From positions 1 to 64,000 of the forward strand of contig JAJKFJ010022251.1 in assembly GCA_027382625.1 (NCBI GenBank): 64,000 bases of DNA, written 5' to 3'. This stretch comes from Tetmemena sp. SeJ-2015 (taxonomy: Eukaryota > Ciliophora > Spirotrichea > Sporadotrichida > Oxytrichidae). Made by a program: the position numbers and the translations under genes. Positions 22,231 to 34,298 of the stretch are shown piece by piece (position 1 is the first letter of the stretch; every line of letters starts with the position of its first letter). The notes beneath the pieces were generated by a model. It worked only from the letters and a program-made list of their open reading frames with translations, made no database searches and was not told where the DNA came from.

Positions 22231-23367
22231 CTATGTCAGAGTGACCCGGAAAACAGAGTATTGATGGTTTAGGTTCCGAAGTTGATTAATTTGAATGTTA
22301 TTTGCGGAGCACCACAGACCTCCATCCCCGCAGTGATTGAAGGAACTCAAATACACTCTACTGATTCTAGAGTGAACTAAAGCCATGCAACACATGAAGC
22401 ATGGCTCAACATCTGTCAATATAAAATTGACTCTAAATTATAGCACTTTGATAATTTCGATTTATGTTTTGAATAAGTATAGATCTTTCATGAAGTATTG
22501 CTGCTTACTAAAAAGTGCAGCTTAATCATCAGAATTTTATGGAGTAAATTATGCTTAGTCTTTCTAAAGTATAGTACTATTTTTGGTTTGTTTAGAGAGT
22601 GCATTTTCATTAAGATATAATTAATATAAGTGTTATAATATTTCATCGTTATTATTTGTGCTTATAGTACTTAAATTCTCTTCTTTAATTTAATCTTATC
22701 TCTCTTATGACTTTCTTTTGATTCCACAAATATTATTGCTCTCAATTTTATCTTCTTTTTGTTCACTTCTAAGATGACTCTTGGTCTCTTCTTACTCGTG
22801 ATCTGATCTTATTTATACCATTAAATTGACCCAAATGCCTTGCGAGCCTCATTACTGGATGATCAATTGGGTTTAACTAGTTCTGGTCCAGTTAAGAGCT
22901 CATTGCAATTAGCTTAAACTTTGAATCAGTGATGATAGCTTGACTTTTACCACAAATGAGGTCTTCACACGATAATTTCATTCTTTCGAGGAAGAAGAAG
23001 CTGATTCTTTTCGAATAATAAAACATTATTGAAGCTATAAATTATTATAAGAATAACTCTTTAATACGAACTAAGTTATTATTAGACTATGCTTGATAAA
23101 TGAAAAGTTAGGAGGCTAAGTGTTAAATGTAATTGGCCAGAATTACTTGTACTTTTCGAATATTTCTTTAATGAAGATTGGGCAGTGAGGAATTGAAACT
23201 TCAAAGTGTTCTAAGATAGATGGAATATTCTCATCAGATTCTGCTTTCGTATTTTCTAAAATTACTGCTTTCTAAATTTCATTCAGTTTCTCTTAAGATA
23301 ATAGAGGAATCGGAATTTGCTTGTTAAGATTATTTCTACTTCCTCTTATAAAAATAAAAATCTTCAT
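22231..23367 (-). CDS. ADAT3: tRNA-specific adenosine deaminase regulatory subunit ADAT3/TAD3
   Basis: ADAT3 pairs with ADAT2 to convert adenosine 34 to inosine in tRNA anticodons. Read from a possible ATG at 23367 (MKIFIFIRGSRNNLN), the N-terminal part gives HFEVSIPHCPIFIKEIFEKY and KQFWPITFNTQ. The first zinc-ligand motif is IDHPVMRLARHLGQFNG (about 22810), with Val where catalytic deaminases have Glu; this is the family mark of the non-catalytic subunit. The second is TDVEPCFMCCMALVHSRISR (about 22410-22360), the PCxxC ligand pair, followed by GDGGLWCSANN and LNHQYSVFRVTL. AT-rich breaks near 22440-22490, 22600-22680 and 23010-23040 are probable IESs. The C-terminal stop is not resolved: after FRVTL the frame stays open into the convergent gene. 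Both the start and extent are therefore approximate. Confidence 0.83.
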
Positions 23368-23829
23368 GCCCTGGTTGACTTGTCTGCCTTATCCTTTTTA
23401 TATGGGTCATGTCTAGTGTCTTCTTATGTATTAAGTTATCTTCTTCTATCTATTGTTCATTTCTCTGAGTAAGGATCTAACTTATATTTGCCAAATTTGA
23501 TGTCATCTTCATCTGTAATATCGCAAGCATAAATTAAGAAAAGCATTAAATTTAAAATAAGCAATTCTTGTCCAGTCTTAACTTTAAATGGGAACTTATG
23601 AGAGAGGGTAGTGTTTATTGAGGAAAGTAATTGCCTTGCTTAGTTTGTCTCTTATTATACTCTAATAAAGACCATAGGAATTAAGACAATAGAGCTCTGT
23701 TAATGCAGGAGGTAGCATTTGCCTTACTTCAAAGCCCTCATGGGAAGAAAGTTTCAAATAATCCTGTTTCTGATCATCTTCATTCTAACTGAGATGCTTT
23801 GCCTACTAAAATTACAATTTTTCCATGTT
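23364..23829 (-). CDS. Ambiguous minus-strand coding stretch upstream of ADAT3
   Basis: Two or three minus-strand frames look partly coding. One begins MEKLQFQQAKHLSQNEDD at 23829. Another begins MRALKQGKCYLLHQQ at 23741 and contains QELLILNLMLFLIYACDITD, DDIKFGKYKLDPYSEK, then TGA. A third reads NEQQIEEDNLIHKKTLDMTH and SQPGHEDFYFYK toward 23364. The frame shifts suggest unresolved IESs. It could be the true N-terminus of ADAT3 or a separate small gene. No family recognised. Confidence 0.35.
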
Positions 23830-24401
23830 TTTATAAATTTATTTTCCTTTCAGTATTTATCAAATGAAGAAAACTTTAATGGTCGAATTTAAAAGCTTTA
23901 GAAAACATATTTTCCTCAATTATAAAATAGATCATGAAATTAGGAAGCCTCTTTTGAATTTGTTTACCTGAAATATTTTACAATAGATTTTTGAGATAAA
24001 TATTTGAAATGAAAATATATAATTATAACTTTAGGAAATTAAAGATATAAATTTAGACTGTGATAGCCTGGAGAAAACTTTTTACTCAATACAATGGAAA
24101 ATTAAAATTAATCTTATGAATTAGATTAGGAAGTAGAATATATTTTCTTATTTTGAAAAAATTAATTTCTATTCTATGATTATGATAAATTTCTAATAGC
24201 TATTGGATTTTTTCGTCATCGAAATTTGCCATTGAATTAACTTTATCTAAAAGAGAGTAAGTGTAGTTCATAATTGTGGGAAAAATGAGTTGATCAATTA
24301 TTTGAATGCAGTCTAATAAAAGGTATACAAGAAATTTTTCAGATCTATAATGACTCCTTAATTTGATTCCCTAAAAACTAATTAGTAACTTTAGTAAATC
24401 A
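23830..24401. other. AT-rich intergenic region
   Basis: Between the minus-strand ADAT3 region and the plus-strand NCBP3-like gene, so it should hold divergent promoters. No convincing ORF or motif seen. Confidence 0.45.
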
Positions 24402-25758
24402 ATGGAAGGACTATCAGCAGAGGAAAAGCGCAGACTCAGATCTGAAAAGTATGGATTTAACTATGCTGAAGAACAGAAGAAGTCTGCAGACCAAAAACAA
24501 CCACACCATCAGACCAATCAATAATTAATGTAATTTGCATTTTTACACTCAAATATGTTCATGAATGCTTATCAAAGCAGAGGACATCATAATAATGTAA
24601 GAATAGATCTACTAGAAAAATCTAAAGAAAAAATTTGCTTCATCCATTTCTTCATGACAACATTTGTTAATTGCATTTTCAGAGATATGACACTGAGTTG
24701 AGAAATATCGATGGTGGAAGAAAAGAGGCTTCAGTGCAAGAACTTGAAGCTGAAATTTTAAGGCTCCAAACTAGAGCTCAAAAATTTGAAGGGCAGCATA
24801 CTGATGAAGCACAAAAGAGACTGGAAAGGCTGTAAAGGAAATTAGACTTCGCCAGGCATAAGGAAGCTCCAAAACCTATCCAACATGGATCTACTCTATC
24901 CACCGATACTTTATTTATTAATGTTATACATAAGTCTATTTTAAATACTGTGTACCTGTATGGAGTTGACTACATGAGCACCTAGGATATAAAGACTTAC
25001 TTCAGTAACTTTCAATCAGCTGAGAAGGGCGAGGAGTCCCTTTTGATAACTTGGCTGAATGACTCTTCTTGTTTGGTGAAATTCGATTCGCAGGAGTTGT
25101 TTGATCGAGCTTTCAAATTCTGCGCGCTCTCCACCAACACTGAGCAAAGAAGTAAGCTTATCATTGGAGAGGCTATGGTGGAGCGCAAAGAAGGAGCCGA
25201 AGATGAGCTAGTAGATGAACGCAACTTTGATGCGAATGTAGGCTGGCGAGAGGCATTTGGATTTTAGCTGATTAAAAGTGGACGATTGCAAAAGCTGTGG
25301 ATGAGGTACGCTACAGATTAGGACGTGAAGGATGAAAAGACTAAGGGAGAGAATAGCATATTATTAATTATAACAAATAAAGTTTAAATTTTAATAATAG
25401 CAGATTCTATCAACTACAGAAGCAGAGGAGAGATTAGAAACTTAAAGCACAGGGACTCTATCGCCCTCAAAAGAGCTCCGCACCTGACAACTCCAGCTTC
25501 ATTAAGAAAGCTATCAGCAAACCAGAAAAGTACAAAGGCAATTTGAGGGAGAAGCTAAGAGCGAACGAGGGTGATGAATGGATCTCTGGTTTGAAAAAGA
25601 CTGAAAAGAATGCGGAAGAGCCAGAGTAGGAGGCAAAAGAGTAAGTCTAGGAGCAGATCTAGTAATAGTAGTAGCCTCCTCAAGTGCAAGAATAAAATAA
25701 AGGAGCAGATGTCTAGATGGCTGAGGAAATTGAATATGAGCTAGAGGGATTTGAATGA
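24402..25758 (+). CDS. NCBP3: Nuclear cap-binding protein subunit 3-like (NCBP3) RNA-binding protein
   Basis: Starts MEGLSAEEKRRLRSEKYGFN at 24402; TGA at 25756-25758. An intron (24597-24682) joins HHNN to RYDTELRNIDGG. A coiled-coil stretch follows (QELEAEILRLQTRAQKFEG). The diagnostic domain is TDTVYLYGVDYMSTQDIKTY with ITWLNDSSCLVKFDSQE and LWMRYATDQDVKDEK, close to the degenerate RRM and MRYAT signature of NCBP3, which binds capped RNA with NCBP1. Two IESs are fully resolved (24906-24944, pointer ATACT; 25352-25395, pointer AATAGCA), both restoring conserved motifs. The C-terminus is basic and then Glu/Gln-rich (QMAEEIEYELEGFE). Family assignment is by motif recognition and is good; cap binding by this protein is inferred. 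Confidence 0.83.
24597..24682 (+). other. GT-AG intron, 86 bp
   Basis: GTAAGA...TTTTCAG. Splicing joins GHHNN to RYDTELRN in frame. Confidence 0.75.
24906..24944 (+). other. IES, 39 bp, pointer ATACT
   Basis: ATACT at 24906-24910 and 24945-24949. Removal gives STDTVYLYGVDYMST, matching the conserved NCBP3 motif. The segment is a multiple of three and lacks TGA, so it would be translatable if retained. Confidence 0.85.
25352..25395 (+). other. IES, 44 bp, pointer AATAGCA
   Basis: AATAGCA at 25352-25358 and 25396-25402. Removal gives KTKGENSRFYQLQKQRRDQ. Confidence 0.85.
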
Positions 25759-25839
25759 CTCCTCCTAAATTAGTAACTTTAAGATAATTAATTAAAAACT
25801 AATTTTTTATCTCTCTAATCATAAATTTTATAAGATATG

Positions 25840-26125
25840 GAGCTTCATCTGCTGCATTTATGAGCATTAAATCTCAGCATTTAAGAGAGAAAAGCAAGAT
25901 TTTACCTTAATTTGTGTTATTTGTAAGGATTTTTAATATCAAAATTCGAGAAATAGTCTTTTAGAAATAAAAATAGAGGTCTAGTTATCTAAGATGCAGA
26001 GATCCCAAAAGAAAGAATAGAAGAGTATTAGAGAGATCCCTTATTATATTTAATATAAACAAATTAAAGTTCGATATCACCCTCGCTTAAAGATAAAATC
26101 AAAGACAAATTAACTAAACTCAGAC
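25840..26125 (+). other. Possible 5' coding segment or leader, unresolved
   Basis: A plus-strand reading YGASSAAFMSIKSQHLREKS appears near 25840 followed by Gln/Arg-rich sequence, but with no clear start or stop. It may be a piece of the following gene or chance. Confidence 0.3.
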
Positions 26126-27756
26126 ATGGATTTCGATTTTGACTATACCTCATACCAAGAAATTATGGACTCAAAAAATAATCAAAGGATTTTAATTCCT
26201 TTTGTATTTAAATTGATTGATATAATTAATTTTATAATACAAAAACCTGTTAAATTACACTTTATATTTGCTTTACTAATGAAATTTTCTTCTAACCGCT
26301 TATATGTTTTTAACATTAAATAATCTTTAGTTATAGTTAATTTTAACTTTTTTAATAGTGAAATTTATAATAATTTTTGAAGGGAATATAAGATAGTGAA
26401 GAATATGAAGAAGCAGTATCATGGGCCTATCTAAGTGCATTTATTAGAGCTTGACGGTGGATAGGTAAGCAATTCTAAATATCCCTCGGCACTAAAATAA
26501 TTTTATAATATAGACCCTTGGAGTCCTAAAATCAAGTTAAATAATTATCCTTGCTGCTTCACTCAAATTATAATAGAATATATATTTCTTGATGATCACT
26601 GAATCCGAGATCATCGAGAGAATGCGAGTTCTCTTTTGCCTCTAAGCACTCAAGCATCCTAATATGATTATTTATAGCTTTAATATTGTTGAAATCTAGA
26701 AAGTCTGCTTCCTCGAAGAAATAAAAAAGGTAGATGTTCTGCAAGAATATGTTAAAGAAGCTTTTAAAATTGTAGATAAGTTTTATCATTATCAATTATA
26801 ATTATTGTAGCTACAACTCTAGACTCTTTCCTGAGGAAAGCTTCTTATATCGCTGCTAAGCACCAATAACGTTCTGTGGAAGAAGCTAAAATTATAAAGA
26901 TCCTCACTCAGCTTTCTTCAGCTTTATCCTTCCTGATTATTATATAAATAATCCTAATTTCATTTAGAGACTTAAAATTAACTCTGGACTAAAGGCGAGG
27001 GAGTGCTGGATGACTTACCACGATATTTTAGTGACAGAAGAGGCAGATGTTAAAATTGCTTCTTTCCAAGTCTTGAGCGAGACCATATCTAACAGTAATG
27101 AACTCAGGCCTCTTTTCCACGGAGAGGATGTAACTCCTCCTGAGTTATCCCAGCAAAAACAAGTTACTTCCAGTACGCTTGTTTGGGCACTCAACAAATG
27201 AAAACATATCAACTTCTTATATATTTCACTTGGTGTTATAGCCAAAAGGATATGCAATTTCTCTATCTATGATGCAGACAGAAGACCTTCCACTTCGCAT
27301 TAAATTGACTAATCTATGGAGGAACAGTCAATTAACTCTGTCTACAGCCATTATTTAGCTATATGTTTCTTATTTAATTCTTTGAGAAAGTTGATTAAAG
27401 TGATGCTAAGTACTGAACCTAAGGACCGCCCCCCACTTTCGAAAGTCCTCCATCTTTTGCAAAATATGTAATCTCAGTCTCCTTTTATACAACTGCAAGT
27501 TAACTTCCAAAACTAACCACCACCACTATCTCAAAATGACGTGGACTCAGATTCTGAGGAAGACTACGATGAGGACATCACAGAGGAAAAGTTAAATGAC
27601 AAGTCCACAGCCAAGAGGTCGCAATTTTCAAGTTCTGATATTCAAAACAAAATAAATAAATCAATCCGCCATGGCATAGATAAAAAGAGAAAAGACTCTA
27701 AACTTCTAATAGAGGGAAGAAAGGAGAGTAACAGCCTATTACTCAATTAATCATGA
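26126..27756 (+). CDS. Hypothetical protein with acidic, Lys-rich C-terminus
   Basis: Starts MDFDFDYTSYQEIMDSKNNQ (26126). Coding-like pieces on the plus strand include DSEEYEEAVSWAYLSAFIRA (about 26390), MITESEIIERMRVLFCLQAL (about 26590), EIKKVDVLQEYVKEAFKIVD (about 26725), KASYIAAKHQQRSVEEAKII (about 26845), HDILVTEEADVKIASFQVLS (about 27020) and a C-terminus VDSDSEEDYDEDITEEKL then SIRHGIDKKRKDSKLLIEGR, ending at TGA 27754-27756. A GT-AG segment at about 26467-26520 and AT-rich stretches at 26210-26380 and 26800 interrupt it. I do not recognise the family. The pieces could belong to two genes. The standard-code ORF on the opposite strand at 26568-26795 is a shadow. Confidence 0.45.
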
Positions 27757-28027
27757 ATGATTTTATATTTAATCTATATGTATCAATAGCCCATGGATAA
27801 TATTACTATTAAATTCTTCCTCCTTCTATTTATTATTTTGAAATCATTCTTATATTATTACCTCTTTTTATCTATCTTGCTGGATGAGTGTGTGAATGAT
27901 TTTGCAAAAAGTACTGGGAAATTGTTAAAATTTAATTAATTCGATTAGCAATATTGCAAAATCCATATTCTTACTAAACTATATATAGGGTTTACTACTT
28001 TTTATGATTGGGATAATATAATTAGTA

Positions 28028-30980
28028 ATGGAGTCCTATAGTACAGCAGCCACAGAAAATACAGACAGATAGGGAGGAGGTCAATAATTCGAAACTTATC
28101 TTCTTAAAATCACTAGAATTGATTGAATGATTTTGCTTCGTTAAACTAAAATGTTGGGATTTATGATTAGTGATAGCTGTAGGAACATTATACGTGCATC
28201 CAACTACAATTTAGATAAATATGTATGAGGACACTCTCACCATAGCAGCCCAAGTGGGGAACTTAGAAATATTCAAGACTCTAATTTACTCTGTCAACAC
28301 AAATGTCCACACACTTAATGTCAAGAAAGCTATGCTCTACGCTTGTGAGCACAACCATATAGAGATAGTCAAATTTCTTGTTATTTAAAAATACTCATGA
28401 ATATATATTTGATCCTCAAACTTTTGTTAGTCAGGGCTTCGCTCTAAATTAAACTCTAGTCGCTAAAAAGTCACCACTCTTTGTGGCTTGTGAAAAAGGC
28501 CACTTTGAGATAGCTTAGTACTTACTTCAAAGATTTGAAACTGATCCTAACATTCAGTGCGAGGATTCCCGTAAGACTGCACTCTACGTATCCGCAGAGA
28601 AGGGCTATAAGGAAATAGTAGCTGAGCTAATTAAATGCAGGCCTGATATAGACGTGAATAAGTTGACCAGTGGAAAGAAGACAGCACTCTATGTGGCTGT
28701 TGAAAAGAACCAAGTAGAGTGCGTCAGACACATTCTCAAGAAATGCAAGGCTGATGATTTTATAATAATTGTTCAATGGTTTAAGAGATTTGTATTCGAC
28801 AACTTCTTTCGGTACAACTCCTTTATTCGCAGCTCAAAGGAAAGGAAGCAAGGAGATAATAAGACTTATGATGTGCGTTGGTAGGCAACCTAATCCCGAC
28901 TACGAGTAGGCTTTCCCTTAGGTGGCTGAAGAGAACAAAGACAACATTATAATAAATGAGCTTCCCAGATTCCTCTCAGAGGTAAGATCTTTCTATGAAC
29001 TTCATCCATCTAAATTGTTAAAGACTCTAATACTTATTCACTTTATGATCTGAATACAACGGCGGTATAAAGCCCAAGGCAAATAGTAAAGTCCAAAGCA
29101 GGTACATGGAAGGAGTACCTAGCCTAAAAGAGGGTAAGATGAGGAGGAGTCACCCCACGTTCATGCAAATTAGAACAAGGATTAAAATCTTCTCAGAAAG
29201 ACTAGGTCAGCCAGTCAGGTTGCGTTTAAAATCAAAGCAAGACCCTAGACTGCTAAAGCTGGTTTAGTATCTTCCCAGTTGACTATGAAAGCAAACTAGA
29301 AAGATAAGATGAAAGCAAGTAAGGAGAGGGGAGAATCGGATGAGAACTAAGAAGAAGGTGAAGATGATGATCTCATTGATGAAATAGAGAGTGAAGCAGT
29401 GATGATTAGCAAGACAAACCAAATACTATAAAGAAGACATAGAAGAATATAGTCTATAGACCGCTAAAAAGACAAATTGAACAGAGGATGAAGCAAAATG
29501 AGGAAAAGAAAAACTAAGAAGAGAACAAGGATAATGAAAACGCTAGTCATTGATTTTTTATTATAAAACCCTACTCTATCTAAAGTTAAAAGCAGGCTCT
29601 TTGATTATCTGCAGTCAAATAAGTAATAGAACGCAGATTAGGAGGAACAAGCTGACAAGACTTAAGGATAACCTTCTCGTGTATTTAATGCAAAGAGACT
29701 AGGGGAACTTAGCAAGCCTCGAAGGCCTCTAGATATAAGAGAGTGCTTTAATTAATAGAAGATTCAAAAGTTAGTGGTCTATAAGGATCCAAACTACTTA
29801 CCTCCATCTATAATGGAGAGGTATGAAGTTTCCATAGACGGAAAGTAGCTATCAAATTCAAAACTAATGAATCTAAGCGACATTCAAGAAGGAATCACAA
29901 ATGCCAAACAAATAATCATTTATCTATGTTTTTTTATTGCATATTTTAGTAAAATAAGTCCTAAGAAAGAGGATAGAAAGCTAAAAGAGAAATAGTTGCC
30001 AGCTAAAAACAGTTATACTCTAATTTAATTTAAGTTTTATATAGAAACAGAAGGAATACTTCTCTAAATAGTGCTGGTCTAACTACCATTAAATCGAAAG
30101 TGTTTTTAATAACTTCAAAAAAAGGCAAAAAGAAGACTACTAACAAGCCAGAAATTCCAATCTCCTAAGCTAAAGAGGGAAAGAAGAATTATAATAACGA
30201 TGACTTGGACTGCTTCTTAAATGACAACAAAAATTAAGAAGAGGATTAGGAGCATGAGTAGCTGTAGTTTGACAGAGAGGTTGAAAATTAAATAGGTGAA
30301 GATAATAACTTACAAGAGAAAGTATTTATAGCAAGTCGACTCATTAAGACCAACTTTCTTTTTATAAGCAAAGCTAGCTAGACTTCAATCGTGAGCTTGA
30401 TTTTGTAAACGATTATAATAAGAATAGGAACAGAAGATAGAAGATAACCAAATAACAAGTAAAAAGACTTAATGAGAGAATCAAGGGATGGCTTGAGCAA
30501 ATTTCTTATAGATAACAAGCAAAAGTTTCAGTCCATGCAGTTTGATATTTAGCAACTCTCTTCTGCTTAAACTTAGGATTAATAAATTAAAGAAGACTTT
30601 TATAGAAATAAAAATTAACCGCAAGTAGAAGAGGATTTCTTTGAGGAGGTCGATACTAAAGTTTTTAGAGGAGATTTAATCATAACTAATAGTTATAATA
30701 TATAGATTAGCTTTTGAATGTTGTTGACTAGAATCTTACAATTAATTCAAAGACATAATTTTCTAGATAACAAGAACATAGAGAGCAACAGATACTGGAA
30801 TCAATTTAGGACTAAGAGGATAAAATCTTTAGCTATAGATCATCTTAATTTATTGAATCTAGGAATAACTTTGAGGACTTTAAAGGACATGAAGAAATTG
30901 ATATTCAAAATCAGGTTTTCATGTCAGAGAATGAAGAGGAAGATTTAGAGAGAGACGAAAAATCAGGTTTAAAATATTGA
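28028..30980 (+). CDS. Ankyrin-repeat protein with long charged C-terminal region
   Basis: ATG at 28028 (MESYSTAATENTDRQGGG). After a break at about 28125-28205, ankyrin repeats follow: YEDTLTIAAQVGNLEIFKTL, KKAMLYACEHNHIEIVKFL, KKSPLFVACEKGHFEIAQYL, SRKTALYVSAEKGYKEIVAE, GKKTALYVAVEKNQVECVRH and TTPLFAAQRKGSKEIIRL. An IES with pointer GATTT (28756-28786) is resolved within the fifth repeat. A GT-AG intron is likely at about 28981-29089. The rest (29100-30980) is Lys/Glu/Gln-rich without a known domain (SKPRRPLDIRECFN near 29720; VFMSENEEEDLERDEKSGL near 30930; TGA 30978-30980) and has several unresolved breaks. Ankyrin repeats mediate protein binding; the partner is unknown. The C-terminal half may be a separate gene. 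Confidence 0.65.
28756..28786 (+). other. IES, 31 bp, pointer GATTT
   Basis: GATTT at 28756-28760 and 28787-28791. Removal gives KKCKADDLYSTTSFGTTPLF, restoring ankyrin repeat continuity. Confidence 0.83.
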
Positions 30981-30984
30981 TAGC

Positions 30985-31527
30985 ATTTTATTTCAATAAA
31001 AATAGGTTTGAGTCTTTGCTAGAGTCCGGGTTTATGTGATAAGAACTATAAGATCTCTTGTACGAATGAATTTAATATCGAACTTTCAGAGGTATCCCCT
31101 GTTAAGAGAAATTTTAAAGCATTATTTCGGTTAAGCGCTTAATTGGAAACCAACTGCTCAATCATAAACTCTTCAAGGTAATCTGTTTCTCAACTCAGAT
31201 AAAGTAATCGCTAAAATTCTACCTAGAGGGAATTAGAAGCAGAAGAGTAAGATCGCTTTTGTAAAATAAAGTTATCACTTCAATTTATAAAATAGCTTTG
31301 TAGAAAGCAAATAAAACGGTTTTTATGTTATTCAGGACGAGCTAAGTGATGTATTTATTTAAATTTTAAATTTGTAAGTAATGTTATTTAATGTAGAGGA
31401 TGAACATTAGATTTATTCTCCAGAGAACTTTAATAAAAGATTATTGCAACAGTAAGAAGACTTGGAGAATACAATTGTCCTTACAGAGTGCAACTATGAC
31501 TTTGAAGATTAAGAGCAATTTATTTGA
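30985..31527 (+). CDS. Coding block continuing the ankyrin gene or a separate hypothetical
   Basis: Plus-strand reading CDKNYKISCTNEFNIELSEV, SPVKRNFKALFRLSAQLETN, then NLFLNSDKVIAKILPRGNQK, SYHFNLQNSFVESKQNGFYV, ENTIVLTECNYDFEDQEQFI and TGA at 31525-31527. A frame change near 31180 is unresolved. It follows the TGA at 30980 closely, so it may be the next segment of the same gene after an IES. No family recognised. Confidence 0.45.
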
Positions 31528-31718
31528 AACTACAAATTAGCATTTTCAATTCTGTTCTGAAAAATAATTTATTCATGTCGAGAGAGGATAATAAAAAACT
31601 CTTATCTTTTAGAGAGATAAACTTAAGTTTAATAGGAATAGAAGAATATAACATTATTGGATTTGTGTTTCTTTTAATTATCCTCTCCCTAAAGAGATTT
31701 AATCTATAAATTTCAAAA

Positions 31719-33972
31719 ATGAGAGCTGACTTCTAGTAGACAAAAGAATCTCTCGCCTCCTTCTAAAGTAGCAGAGGAGCATCCGCTTTGCTAGCCCAAA
31801 AACCTTGGCAAAGGGCAAAGCACATAAAGAATCAGTCGAGTGTGGGATCTCAATTAAGTAGCTATGGCATTTTAAAGCAAGCTTCATAGGCAACTTCAAC
31901 CTCCGTCCTAGACATCAGCAGGGATCTTCATGGACATGGAGGGGGAGTTTATGAGACTAATATCAATGACTTTACTCCTCACTCTCCTAAACTAAGAAAG
32001 AGTACTTGGATTATAATTAGAGAGTCATGCTTTAGTTTACATCTTAAGTTTCGGCAATCACTCGCCACGATCCTCAAGAGGGAGCATAGTCAATTATCAC
32101 GCTTCAATAGACTGAAATATCTCGCAATCCTAAAACTAAGAAGACAGTAAGCATAGGGGCTGGGCCAGAGTCATCTTAAACTTCTCAAAGATCTAACTTT
32201 CATACGACGAGTTAAGATTTGACGTCACTAAAGAAGCAACCCAAGCCAAAGAAAGTATCCTCGCCATCTAAGAGAAAAGAAGATGGCTTAGAGAGCAATT
32301 AAAAGCTGTCTGAGATATCTCCACTCACTTCAGAGTATCTCAACTCTTCAGATTTCATTACTTAGTAATTAGCATTTAGAGCTGAGAGGAGTCTTTTCTA
32401 AGCTAGGTGGGTGCTCGTTAGTTGCTATCTTATGATTGGACTTGCAGTGGGAGTGATAATTTATCAGCTGTATCTTACTGTCACAATCTAAAAGCAGGTC
32501 TAATTAATCAGTGAGAAAGCAGATGATGAAGGAAATCCAATTAAAATATCTTGAACATATATTTCTACCATTTTATTTATAACCTGAAACTGTCATTTCC
32601 ACTTTTTATAGTGGGGATCTTATTCACATTGTTCTCAAATATGATAATTGGAGTCTTAGGATTGATGGGAATTAGAACTTTCCCACAGAACTTGAGGAGT
32701 CTTTAAGCTCTAATGCAGGGAAAATTCGCCTTGCTGAAATTGGAGTAGAGGTACGATTCTCACACTAAGAAATATTTTAACCTTGCAGTTATTCTTTTAG
32801 CAGGAGTTTTCCTGCTCGGTGTAAGTGAGATGGGTATTATTGCAAATTAATTTTGATTAAGGAAGAAGATTTGAAAATTAATTTATCAAGGAATAGTTTT
32901 GTGAACATCAACAAAGCTGAGTACGATTACACCTCTCAGCACTCAAGAAATCTGAGCTAGAATGAAATTGCGACTCTTGATACCTATGTTAAAATATTTT
33001 CTATATTGATTAACTGCGAACTCAATACAAGTTTTCGAGTGTGGGTGTCTACTCCCTTGAGTTCTGCTTCTTCTTTTTGTTTGTGTGCAATCTGTACAAG
33101 TTCAAATTCAACCAGCTCAAACTTGAAAACCAGACTATCACCTTCAACTACATGCTCAGAAGCCAAACTTACTTCGAGGACTCAGACACAAATAGGTGCT
33201 TCTGTTAAGTATAAATTTTAATTTAGGGAAGTGAAACCTGACAAAGAAGTGAAGTAAAGGGTGGAGCAAACTGTAAGCGCAGGTCCAAAGCTTAGAGATG
33301 AGGGAAATCTTGTAAAAAGGTGTGTTTAATTTTAAAATCTAAGCATGGTGTATTATAACGCGTACGATGGGGACAGCAGCAACACAGCCTACGTGAATTC
33401 ACAGAGAAGCAATTTCACAACTAACTCAAAGGTTCACATCAACAGAGATCTTATCACTATTCATTTTTAAGAAGAATTTGAGATAGTTCTTCTAAAAAGC
33501 AAGCAAGAAACGTGAGAACAAATGATCATAGTGTGGCTTACGATAACTAGAATGAGCTTGTATCTCCCAGTGGTATCAGCTAAGGGAATATGACAAGACA
33601 TGAGTCCTCTACCAGCTTCACTAAGTTGCAAAGGAGACTCTTTGAATCAAGCAATTTATTCAATGAGATGTATTTATTACAAAATCTAACTAAAGAGAAA
33701 ATGTGGAGAAACTGGACTAAGGGGACGATAACGAAGATGATCATTAAATAAATCAAATAATCGCTTTTATTTTTCTCGATGAGATGTACTTTGACGAGAG
33801 CCATGAAATGGGAGAAATAAAGTTGGATGGGTTAGCGAGTGAAAGGAACGGAGATGAAGAAAGGGAGCAATACCAGTCAGAGATGAAATCCAACTACTCT
33901 AGCAATTAGAGTATGATAAATTAGAGAAAGAACTTTTACCTCTCTCAGAGCAAGGCTTTTGAAAAAGTTTGA
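31719..33972 (+). CDS. Hypothetical multi-pass membrane protein with long Ser/Lys-rich N-terminal region
   Basis: Starts MRADFQQTKESLASFQSSRG (31719); ends SKAFEKV then TGA 33970-33972. The first third is Ser/Thr/Lys-rich and soluble (TSVLDISRDLHGHGGGVYET; KKTVSIGAGPESSQTSQ). Hydrophobic segments suggest four transmembrane helices: WVLVSCYLMIGLAVGVIIY (about 32410-32465), FIVGILFTLFSNMIIGVLGL (about 32605-32665), FNLAVILLAGVFLLGVSEMG (about 32775-32835) and LEFCFFFLFVCNLY (about 33057-33100). Loops contain LQALMQGKFALLKLEQRYDS. Breaks near 32020, 32555-32600, 32850-32870 and 33210-33340 are unresolved IESs or introns. No family recognised; a tetraspan membrane protein is the most that can be said. 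Confidence 0.55.
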
Positions 33973-34298
33973 TTCTCTCTTTACTCAAATATTTTATAAT
34001 CTTAAACTCCTTTCAAGAGATAGATATATTATGGAAATATTTTAATCCTACTTATATGCAATCAAAGTAGAATCAAATTGTAGAGCTGAAAAATGATTGA
34101 TAAAGTTTAGAATTCATATTGAAAAATTAAAATAAGAAATAAGATAGGGATATGTTAAAATAAACCCTCACATATTTTAAATTATTAATTATTCATACCC
34201 AAGAAATGAATAATTTACGAAATAATGAACTGCTGCAGTAAATAATAATATTTTATCAATTTATTATTTCATCATATAAGTAACAGCCCGCTGAGAAA
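33973..34298. other. AT-rich intergenic region
   Basis: A/T-rich tract with no supported ORF. It separates two plus-strand genes. Confidence 0.45.
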
